Positions 1-5,877 of a stretch of 11,770 bases of DNA are shown here, piece after piece (the first letter of the stretch is position 1; every line of letters begins with the position of its first letter). The notes beneath the pieces were generated by a model. It saw only the letters and a program-made list of their open reading frames with translations, made no database searches and was not told where the DNA came from. The stretch is from Gammaproteobacteria bacterium. GTDB taxonomy: Bacteria > Pseudomonadota > Gammaproteobacteria > Pseudomonadales > Oleiphilaceae. The stretch spans positions 1 through 11,770 of the forward strand of contig JAJUGC010000028.1 of assembly GCA_029268325.1 (NCBI GenBank), read 5' to 3'. A program made the position numbers and the translations under genes.

Positions 1-1637
1 CGGCTTGGCAGCATGCGTTCTACAAGGCCTATCATGACCTGAGAGCCTGCGGCATGAATCTGTTGTTGGCGACCTACTTTGGGAAACTGGAGGAGAACCT
101 GCAGCTGGTCTGTGAACTGCCGGTTCAGGGCGTGCATCTGGACGCGGTCAGCGCCCGGGATGAAGTGGCGCGCCTGGTAGACTGGCTGCCCGGGCATCGG
201 GTGCTGTCCTTGGGCGTGATCAATGGTCGCAATATCTGGAAGACCGATCTTAATCACGCGTTGGATTGGCTGGAACCCATCCATGCCCGTTTGGGCGATC
301 GTCTGTGGCTGGCGCCTTCCTGTTCCCTGTTGCATGTGCCGGTTGATCTGGACAGTGAAGCTGCCCTGGATCCAGAAATTAAATCCTGGATGGCTTTTGC
401 CCTGCAAAAACTCCAGGAGCTGTCGATTCTGGCCAAAGCCTTGAACGAGGGGCGGGAGGCCGTGGCGCTTGAGCTTGCGGACAACGCACAAGCTATCCGC
501 AGCCGACAGCAATCGGAGCGGGTTCATAACCCTTCAGTTCAGCAAGCGGTTGCCCGTATCAAGCCGGAGGCCGGCTGTCGCCAGAGCCCATATCCTGAAC
601 GGGCGAAAAAGCAGGCCCAGCGTCTGAAGTTGCCCCTGTACCCGACCACAACCATTGGTTCGTTTCCCCAAACGGCGGAGATCCGACAGGCGCGGCTCAA
701 GTTCCGCAAGGGAGAGCTAGACGAAGCAACCTATAAGGCCCTAATGCAGCAAGAAATTGAGCGGGCGGTGCGAGAGCAGGAAGCCCTGGGGCTGGATGTG
801 CTGGTCCACGGCGAAGCGGAACGCAACGACATGGTGGAGTACTTTGGCGAGCAGTTGAGCGGCTATGTATTCAGCCAGTTTGGCTGGGTGCAATCCTACG
901 GTTCACGGTGTGTGAAACCACCGATCATCTATGGGGATATCAGCCGCCCGAAAGCCATGACCGTGGACTGGATTACCTATGCCCAAAGCCTGACGGACAA
1001 ACCCATGAAAGGCATGCTCACCGGGCCGGTGACCATCCTCAACTGGTCCTTTGTGCGGGATGACCAGCCCAGATCCGTGACTTGCCTGCAGATCGCCCTG
1101 GCGATCCGTGAGGAAGTGCTGGATCTGGAAAAAGCGGGCGTGCAGATTATCCAGATCGACGAAGCGGCTTTGCGGGAAGGTCTGCCGCTTCGCAAGTCGG
1201 AGTGGCAGGCGTATTTGGACTGGGCCGTGACCTGTTTCCGGGTCAGCGCTAATGGGGTGGCGGATGAAACCCAGATCCATACCCATATGTGTTACTCCGA
1301 GTTCAATGACATCATCGAGTCCATCGCCCAGATGGATGCAGACGTGATCACCATTGAAACCTCCCGCTCGGATATGGAGCTGCTGGATGCCTTCGACCGG
1401 TTTCATTATCCCAATGAGATCGGGCCGGGTGTTTACGATATTCATTCGCCCAATATTCCGACGGAGGAGCAGATAGTCGGGTTGATGCAGAAAGCGGCGG
1501 AGCGGATTTCAGCTGAGAGGCTTTGGGTGAATCCGGATTGCGGCCTGAAAACCCGCCAGTGGGAGGAAGTGCGGCCGGCGCTGCAGAATATGGTGCAAGC
1601 AGCGCGGCGTTTGCGCCAAGTGGTGGCCAGTGGCTGA
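1..1637 (+). CDS. metE: Cobalamin-independent methionine synthase, 3' part (5' end outside window)
   Basis: MetE transfers the methyl group of 5-methyltetrahydropteroyl-triglutamate to homocysteine, the last step of methionine synthesis, in the cytoplasm. The reading frame is open from the first bases of the window (codons from base 3) through the ATG at 54, so that ATG is internal and about 544 residues of a usual ~755 are visible. The end of the N-terminal barrel (LLLATYFG) is followed by the catalytic C-terminal barrel, beginning at the PTTTIGSFPQT block near base 640. The zinc ligands are all present by comparison with E. coli MetE: His (1284-1286) and Cys (1290-1292) in HTHMCYSEF, Glu (1356-1358) in ITIETSRS, and Cys (1539-1541) in NPDCGLKTR. 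Nothing suggests damage. It converges on the dsb operon, with a hairpin directly after the stop. Its promoter lies outside the window. Confidence 0.97.
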   Translation, partial: AWQHAFYKAYHDLRACGMNLLLATYFGKLEENLQLVCELPVQGVHLDAVSARDEVARLVDWLPGHRVLSLGVINGRNIWKTDLNHALDWLEPIHARLGDRLWLAPSCSLLHVPVDLDSEAALDPEIKSWMAFALQKLQELSILAKALNEGREAVALELADNAQAIRSRQQSERVHNPSVQQAVARIKPEAGCRQSPYPERAKKQAQRLKLPLYPTTTIGSFPQTAEIRQARLKFRKGELDEATYKALMQQEIERAVREQEALGLDVLVHGEAERNDMVEYFGEQLSGYVFSQFGWVQSYGSRCVKPPIIYGDISRPKAMTVDWITYAQSLTDKPMKGMLTGPVTILNWSFVRDDQPRSVTCLQIALAIREEVLDLEKAGVQIIQIDEAALREGLPLRKSEWQAYLDWAVTCFRVSANGVADETQIHTHMCYSEFNDIIESIAQMDADVITIETSRSDMELLDAFDRFHYPNEIGPGVYDIHSPNIPTEEQIVGLMQKAAERISAERLWVNPDCGLKTRQWEEVRPALQNMVQAARRLRQVVASG

Positions 1638-1647
1638 GGACAGGGGA

Positions 1648-1676
1648 ATAAAGCCGGCTCACTGAGTCGGCTTTAT
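1648..1676. terminator. Bidirectional terminator hairpin between metE and the dsb operon
   Basis: A 13-bp inverted repeat (1648-1660 with 1664-1676) closes a 3-nt loop; the only irregularity is one G-T pair. The outer arms are ATAAAG and CTTTAT, so both strands end in a short T-containing tract, though not a long U-run. It begins 10 nt after the metE stop and 52 nt after the last gene of the opposing operon, so it can serve both transcription units. Confidence 0.75.
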
Positions 1677-1728
1677 GACCTTCGTTAGCTTTGTGGTACT
1701 CAAGCGGATCTGGCGTCTCTACCCAGCG

Positions 1729-1983
1729 TTATTGAATGGTAGAGGGCGTTTGAACTTCTTTGCCAACACCATCCCAGCGCATTCGATCAGAGATCATGTC
1801 TTGAGAGGAATGTTCGGCGCCTCTGGCATGGGGACTCTGGTCGGCAGATGGCTTCTTACTCACCGGAGTAAGCGCTGCGGCCGTGTTGCCGGTATCCTTT
1901 GTTGCACAGATTTCGCAGGTGGCGAACAAGGCTGCTGCCAGGGTTCCGTAAATCAATACACTCTTTGCCGTTCCTTGTGCCAT
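1729..1983 (-). CDS. Small exported or membrane-anchored protein with a CEIC motif, last gene of the dsb operon
   Basis: I do not recognise a family. The 84-residue product has one lysine (residue 7), then a hydrophobic stretch at about residues 9-22 resembling a signal peptide or single membrane anchor, then at once Cys23-Glu-Ile-Cys26, and a polar, Ser/Pro/Lys-rich tail. The residue before Cys23 is Thr, so this is not a canonical lipobox. The start is well supported: AAGGAG lies 6 nt before the ATG and overlaps the TAA stop of dsbG, so the gene is probably translated with dsbG. Its position beside DsbG, a TlpA-like protein and DsbD makes a periplasmic thiol role plausible. However, a CXXC pair so close to a membrane segment could also be chance, a metal site or a non-canonical lipidation site. 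Existence of the gene is fairly secure; function is open. Confidence 0.7.
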   Translation of the reverse strand: MAQGTAKSVLIYGTLAAALFATCEICATKDTGNTAAALTPVSKKPSADQSPHARGAEHSSQDMISDRMRWDGVGKEVQTPSTIQ

Positions 1984-1993
1984 GGTCTTCTCC

Positions 1994-2758
1994 TTAGGGC
2001 GAGTCGGGAAAGATCTGTTCCTGCATCACTTCTGTGCTGGGCACGCCTTGAACCAGTCGGATCGCGCCGGAGGCATCCTTATAGACGATGGCCGGAGTCG
2101 CGTAGATGTTGTTAGCGTGCATCAGTTGCGAATTCTCGATCACCTTCTGAGTGACGCTCTCAGGGAGATTATCCTGGGGCGAAATACCACCATTTTTTAA
2201 GGTGCGCTGGTGCTTTGCCAGGGTTGCTGAGGGGTTCTCGGAGGCCAGAATGGTCGCCGCCTTGGGGAGACTGTCGGGGCGCAAGACGCCCACCATGATG
2301 TGACGTAACTGCACGCCGCCCTTCTTCAGATAAGGCTGGGCTGCTTGCCAGAACATGGCACAGTAGGGACAGTTCGGGTCCATGAAGGCATAGACGACTC
2401 GTTCCGCATTGAGATCGCCTTCGGCAACCCAATCGGCCTTGCCTAGTGCTTCCCAGTCAACCTGGGCCGGGCTGGCCGCAACCAAGCGCTCCAAGTGTTT
2501 CCGGGAGACTTCCTCGCCTTTGTCGTTCAACAAGGTTCCCACAATCGCATGCTCGCCATCGGCTGTCAGATAAATGCCCAGGGGCTCGCCCCGGAAGCGC
2601 GCGGCGTAGCCCTTCAAGCCACCGGGGGCATCGAAGGTGCCAACAATTTCCGCACCCTTGGATTCAAGGAACTGAATGGGCGAGGGGAGCGGCTCGGCAA
2701 CAGTTATGGCCGCCGCGCCGGTCAGCGCCATGGTAAGAATGAAATGCTTGGAAATCAT
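1994..2758 (-). CDS. dsbG: Periplasmic thiol:disulfide interchange protein DsbG
   Basis: DsbG is a periplasmic thioredoxin-fold protein of the DsbC/DsbG family, kept reduced by DsbD; in E. coli it protects single cysteines from sulfenylation and has isomerase/chaperone activity. The 254-residue product has a signal peptide (about residues 1-21, ending ITVA-EPLP), an N-terminal dimerisation-type region to about residue 110, and a thioredoxin domain with active site Cys130-Pro-Tyr-Cys133 in DPNCPYCAMFWQAAQP. The cis-proline loop is Thr221-Pro222, as in DsbG. The following VQLRHIMVGVLRP block closely resembles E. coli DsbG rather than DsbC. The ATG at 2758 lies 23 nt after the stop of the upstream thioredoxin gene; its ribosome site is weak (GAG-like only), suggesting coupling to upstream translation. 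Expression probably depends on the TTAA elements at 3640-3665. Confidence 0.93.
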   Translation of the reverse strand: MISKHFILTMALTGAAAITVAEPLPSPIQFLESKGAEIVGTFDAPGGLKGYAARFRGEPLGIYLTADGEHAIVGTLLNDKGEEVSRKHLERLVAASPAQVDWEALGKADWVAEGDLNAERVVYAFMDPNCPYCAMFWQAAQPYLKKGGVQLRHIMVGVLRPDSLPKAATILASENPSATLAKHQRTLKNGGISPQDNLPESVTQKVIENSQLMHANNIYATPAIVYKDASGAIRLVQGVPSTEVMQEQIFPDSP

Positions 2759-2781
2759 AGTGGCGTACTCTATTGGTTCTT

Positions 2782-3582
2782 TCAGAAGTGTTCGAGGCCC
2801 CGCTTGAGGGTGGCCGTTGAGAGCTCACCCAGGTGGGTATTTACCAAGTTCCCCTGGGCATCGAAAAACAGCGTGGTCGGCATGCCCCGCACCCCCAGGT
2901 GTTGTGACAGCTGCATGTGCGTATCCAGCAATACATTGCGTAACTGAAGCTGCTCCTCCTCCAAATAGCCCTGAACGGCTTCGATGGACTCGCCTTGATT
3001 GACAAAGATAAACTCGATATCGGTCTCGCGCTGTTGCGCCGATGCTAGGACTGGCATTTCCCGACGGCAGGGCGGACACCAGGTCGCCCACAGATTGACG
3101 ACCACGGGGCGCCCCGCGAAGCTGGTCAGCGGCCGAACTTCGTCTTCCATCGTGGCGAACGCCAGGTCCGGCAAGGTCGGTTGGGACATCTGCATGAGGT
3201 GGATGGCACCCGCAGTGAACGTCCAGGTCAGTGCTCCGGTCACGACCGCGGCACCCCAGGGGCGCCGGATGGCTTGGTTGCGCCAGCCGTGGAAGGCACC
3301 GACCGCTGCTACGGCGATTAAGCCGGCGACGAGCGAAAAGCCGCCGTCACGGATGTCGATGATGCTGATTGGTTGGGCCAGATAATCCTCCAAATACAGC
3401 AGGACAAAGCCGATCCGCGCGCCGATCACGCCCCACAACAGCATCTGCGTGATGGCCGACTCGAGACTGATCCGGTGGCGACGGCCAAGCAGCCCACCCA
3501 CCGTGAGCGCGGCGATTAGTGCGATCAGCAAGAGCAGGCGTTCGAGCGACATTGCAAAGGGGCCGACAGAGAGTGATAGCAC
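2782..3582 (-). CDS. TlpA/DsbE-like membrane thioredoxin with N-terminal Lgt-like domain
   Basis: This 266-residue protein has two parts. Residues ~1-130 are membrane-embedded (about four hydrophobic segments, roughly 14-33, 43-63, 83-100 and 110-130). They follow the N-terminal half of prolipoprotein diacylglyceryl transferase: LSVGPFAM matches Lgt FSIGPVAL, GARIGFVLLY matches GGRIGYVLFY, and DGGFSLVAGLIAV matches DGGMSFHGGLIGV. The catalytic His of the Lgt HGG segment and the later GRLGN signature are missing, so transferase activity is not expected. Residues ~135-266 form a TlpA-type thioredoxin domain with WATWC169-PPC172 and a cis-proline at GMPTT (Pro235), probably in the periplasm. The GTG at 3582 is chosen because AGAGGA lies 6 nt upstream and because it keeps the Lgt-like LSVGP segment; the ATG at 3552 has no ribosome site. 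It is first in the operon with dsbG and plays the part of dsbE (PA2477-like). A role as DsbD-reduced thiol reductase is inferred. Confidence 0.88.
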   Translation of the reverse strand: MLSLSVGPFAMSLERLLLLIALIAALTVGGLLGRRHRISLESAITQMLLWGVIGARIGFVLLYLEDYLAQPISIIDIRDGGFSLVAGLIAVAAVGAFHGWRNQAIRRPWGAAVVTGALTWTFTAGAIHLMQMSQPTLPDLAFATMEDEVRPLTSFAGRPVVVNLWATWCPPCRREMPVLASAQQRETDIEFIFVNQGESIEAVQGYLEEEQLQLRNVLLDTHMQLSQHLGVRGMPTTLFFDAQGNLVNTHLGELSTATLKRGLEHF

Positions 3583-3622
3583 GGTTTGTCCTCTAGAGCA
3601 GTTTCCTTGGAGACTGGCCGTT

Positions 3623-3665
3623 ACTTTGAAGATTCAAGATTAAGGCAGGGTTAACGGTCTCTTAA
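3623..3665 (-). promoter_or_regulatory. Putative promoter and DsbR operator for the dsbE-like/dsbG/CEIC operon
   Basis: On the minus strand the sequence TTAACCCTGCCTTAA (3654 to 3640) lies 11 nt before CAAAGT (3628 to 3623), a weak -10 match that keeps the two most conserved bases. A third TTAA at 3662-3665 extends the series upstream, so TTAA recurs at 3640, 3651 and 3662 with exact 11-bp spacing. Spacing of one helical turn, placed over the expected -35, is the usual architecture of OmpR/PhoB-type activator sites. A nearly identical element precedes dsbD. Binding by the adjacent response regulator is inferred. Confidence 0.55.
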
Positions 3666-3666
3666 T

Positions 3667-3696
3667 TTGAAGCAGCCACAGTGACGTCGTTACAAA
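3667..3696 (+). promoter_or_regulatory. Putative sigma70-type promoter for the regulator-sensor pair
   Basis: TTGAAG (3667-3672) and TACAAA (3691-3696) are separated by 18 bp, each matching four of six consensus bases. The -35 lies one base after the third TTAA unit (3662-3665), so binding there could feed back on transcription of the regulator itself, either way. An inverted repeat TTGAA-GA-TTCAA (3626-3637) also lies in this intergenic region. Confidence 0.4.
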
Positions 3697-3725
3697 ATAA
3701 CTGATCATGGAATCGGGAGGTGCCT

Positions 3726-4391
3726 GTGCATGTATTGATCGTCGAAGATGATGATTTGGTCGGCGACGGCCTCAAGGCGGGGCTTGAGGCGCTGGGCCAG
3801 ACCACGGACTGGGTCCGTACTGCTGCGACGGCCGATACTGCCTTGGAGTTGGCGCACTTCGATGTGGTGGTGCTGGACTTGGGCTTGCCGGACCAGGACG
3901 GCATGGCGTTACTCGAACGCTGGCGCCGCCAAGGCCGGGAGATTCCGGTATTGATCCTCACCGCCCGGGATGCGGTGCCTGATCGGGTGGCAGGACTGGA
4001 AGCCGGCGCCGATGATTATCTTGCCAAGCCGTTCGATCTCAGTGAATTGGTCGCCCGGCTGCACTCCCTGGTACGTCGCGCAAGTGGCCGCGCGATCAAT
4101 CTGATTCAATACGGCCCCTTGCGCTTCGATCCGGCTAAGCTGGAAGTGTCGCTCGACGATAGGCCGGTTTCACTGTCCCGGCGGGAGCTCGCCGTGCTCC
4201 AGGCCCTCCTGCAAAACCCGGGACGGCTGTTAACCCCGGGGCAGCTTCAGGACCACGTCTATGGCTGGAGTGAAGGCGTGGAGAGCAACGCGGTTGCGGT
4301 CCACGTTCATAATTTGCGTCGCAAGCTGGGAGGGGACTTGATCGAAACGGTACGTGGGCTTGGTTATCGCATCCGGAAATTGTCCCCATGA
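3726..4391 (+). CDS. dsbR: OmpR-family response regulator, DsbR-like
   Basis: A 221-residue DNA-binding response regulator. The receiver domain (about residues 1-115) shows the acidic pocket in VLIVEDDD, the phospho-acceptor Asp51 in VVVLDLGLPD, Thr79 in LTAR and Lys101 in LAKPFD. The winged-helix domain (about 125-221) has the OmpR-family pattern LSRRELAVLQALLQNPGRLLT and ends in VHNLRRKLG...ETVRGLGYRI. I chose the GTG at 3726 because GGGAGG (3715-3720) is spaced 5 nt from it and the protein then opens MHVLIVEDD. The GTG at 3720 overlaps that ribosome site and would add two residues. The stop overlaps the start of the sensor gene by 4 nt (ATGA). The gene is divergent from the dsbE-like/dsbG operon and upstream of dsbD. 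The symbol follows the P. aeruginosa DsbRS precedent and is inferred from context, not from any measured binding. Confidence 0.93.
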   Translation: MHVLIVEDDDLVGDGLKAGLEALGQTTDWVRTAATADTALELAHFDVVVLDLGLPDQDGMALLERWRRQGREIPVLILTARDAVPDRVAGLEAGADDYLAKPFDLSELVARLHSLVRRASGRAINLIQYGPLRFDPAKLEVSLDDRPVSLSRRELAVLQALLQNPGRLLTPGQLQDHVYGWSEGVESNAVAVHVHNLRRKLGGDLIETVRGLGYRIRKLSP

Positions 4392-5740
4392 ACGCGCGTC
4401 ACACGTTGCGTTGGCGTCTCTTGGTGATGATCGGCATTGCCGTGACCGGGCTTTGGCTGATCCTGGCGCCCTGGTTGCTGCAAGGGGTGCGCAGCGAAGT
4501 TCAGAAAAGCTTGGATGATCGTCTGGCTGCCTCGGCGCGCATGGTCGCATCGTTGATGCGCCAACAGCAACGGGTCTCGCCACAAACTCAACCCGAGCGC
4601 GCCAGTCGGGTGCCCATCGCCAGTCCCAGGTTTCCGTCCACTCTCGCCTGCAAGGTGAGCAACTTGCGGGGAGAAGTCGTCGCGTTGTCGCAGGGTGCGC
4701 CGGAAGAGGTTCTGGAGCGTACACCGGATGGCTATAGCTTTCGGGAAGTGAGCGGCGAACGCTGGCGAATTTATACGCTGACGGTGGATAACCTCCGCGT
4801 TACCACGGCTGATCAGATCAGGATCCGGGATTCGCTCATGAACGCGGTAGTGCTCGCCGCCGTGTTGCCCTTTGCGCTGGCGCTCATTGGAACGCTGGCC
4901 GTCGTTTGGTTCGGGATTCGTCAAGGGTTCCGGCCGTTAAACACCTTGAGCCAGTCCGTCGCCCAGCGCGATGTACATGATCTTGAACCTCTGGCTTGGG
5001 ACGGAACGCCCGCCGAGGTTAAGCCATTGGTCGAGTCGATGAATCGTTTGCTTGTACGCATCCAGCAGGGATTGGAGCGGGAGCGCCGTTTCACCGGCGA
5101 TGCAGCCCATGAACTGCGCACGCCCTTAACGGCAATCAAAACTCAGTTGCAGGTGGCGCGAATGACCCAAGGCGCGCGCGCGGACCACGCCCTGGATCAG
5201 GTCGAGCGGGCCGTGGAGCGCTTGCAAGCCACGTTGGAGCAGTTGTTGCTGCTGGCGCGAATCGAGGGCAATGTCGCCTTTGATGACGCTCCGATGACTA
5301 CAGCTGACGAAATTACCTCCATGGCGCTCACGGACGTTACCGCCAAGGCCGCGCAGAAAGGGATTCAGATCCACTACCGCACTGCTTGTGCAGATAAGGT
5401 CGCGGCACCAGCCGCCTTGGTATCCACGGCACTGCGCAATCTGCTCGACAACGCGATCAAGTTCTCTCCTCCCGACAGCAGCATCGAGCTGAAGATCGCC
5501 GTCGAACGGGACATGGTGTTGTGGACCGTGCGGGACCAGGGGCCTGGCGTCCCCGCCGAGCGGATGCAGGAACTCACCCGCCGCTTTGTTCGTCTCGAAG
5601 GGCAGGGGGGCAGTGGCCTGGGACTCGCCATCGTTGATGCCATTAGCAGCCGGTTTGGTGGCAGCCTGTCCCTTGCCCAAAGGCTGCCTCATGGCCTGAT
5701 CACGGAGCTGCGCATGCCGCTCCTTCGGGAACGCGCTTGA
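4388..5740 (+). CDS. dsbS: Membrane sensor histidine kinase, DsbS-like
   Basis: A 450-residue two-transmembrane sensor kinase. Membrane segments lie at about residues 12-32 and 153-176, enclosing a periplasmic domain of about 120 residues. A HAMP-like linker follows (about 177-230, RQGFRPLNTLSQSVAQRD). The dimerisation domain holds His241 in FTGDAAHELRTPLTAIK. The ATPase domain has an N-box (NLLDNAIKF, about 351-359), a G1 box (DQGPGVP, Asp383) and a G2 box (GSGLGLAI, about 408-415). The overall form is QseC/PmrB-like. The predicted periplasmic part contains a single cysteine, Cys88 (STLACKVSN). In P. aeruginosa DsbS, as I recall, a single periplasmic cysteine (Cys82) is needed for copper sensing, with copper inhibiting phosphatase activity and so activating DsbR. 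Copper as the signal here is inferred. The gene is translationally coupled to its regulator through ATGA. Confidence 0.92.
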   Translation: MNARHTLRWRLLVMIGIAVTGLWLILAPWLLQGVRSEVQKSLDDRLAASARMVASLMRQQQRVSPQTQPERASRVPIASPRFPSTLACKVSNLRGEVVALSQGAPEEVLERTPDGYSFREVSGERWRIYTLTVDNLRVTTADQIRIRDSLMNAVVLAAVLPFALALIGTLAVVWFGIRQGFRPLNTLSQSVAQRDVHDLEPLAWDGTPAEVKPLVESMNRLLVRIQQGLERERRFTGDAAHELRTPLTAIKTQLQVARMTQGARADHALDQVERAVERLQATLEQLLLLARIEGNVAFDDAPMTTADEITSMALTDVTAKAAQKGIQIHYRTACADKVAAPAALVSTALRNLLDNAIKFSPPDSSIELKIAVERDMVLWTVRDQGPGVPAERMQELTRRFVRLEGQGGSGLGLAIVDAISSRFGGSLSLAQRLPHGLITELRMPLLRERA

Positions 5741-5813
5741 TCAGCTCCTCACTGCAGCAATTCACCCTTTTGGGATAATCCATTCTGTTCGTACGCCTTC
5801 ATGGCCTGGGCGC

Positions 5814-5845
5814 TTAATCCTGAGTTAAAACTGCACCCGTATGAT
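5814..5845 (+). promoter_or_regulatory. Putative DsbR operator and promoter of dsbD
   Basis: TTAATCCTGAGTTAA (5814-5828) is followed, after 11 nt, by a good -10, TATGAT (5840-5845), and there is no recognisable -35. The two TTAA cores are exactly 11 bp apart. The element matches the one upstream of the dsbE-like operon at 12 of 15 positions, in the same orientation to the gene and the same distance from the -10. A start of transcription near 5852 would leave a ~25-nt leader containing the AAAGGA ribosome site. This suggests activator-dependent transcription of dsbD, separate from readthrough from the sensor gene. Confidence 0.6.
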
Positions 5846-5877
5846 CCGGCCTACCACTTAGAACAAAGGATCAAGCG

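Noticed and set aside
903..1445. 180-residue open frame on the minus strand inside metE
   Set aside because: It lies opposite conserved metE catalytic motifs, has no recognisable domain, and long antisense frames are expected in GC-rich coding DNA.
1675..2115. 146-residue plus-strand frame opposite the CEIC gene and the dsbG 3' end
   Set aside because: Its ATG lies in the terminator arm, it lacks a ribosome site, and the opposite strand has two well-supported genes.
4364..5692. Two long minus-strand frames (about 186 and 188 residues) opposite the sensor kinase gene
   Set aside because: Both mirror well-supported kinase coding sequence and show no motif or ribosome site.
5774..5779. GATAAT as an alternative -10 for dsbD
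   Set aside because: No -35 or TTAA element lies at a fitting distance, unlike TATGAT at 5840.
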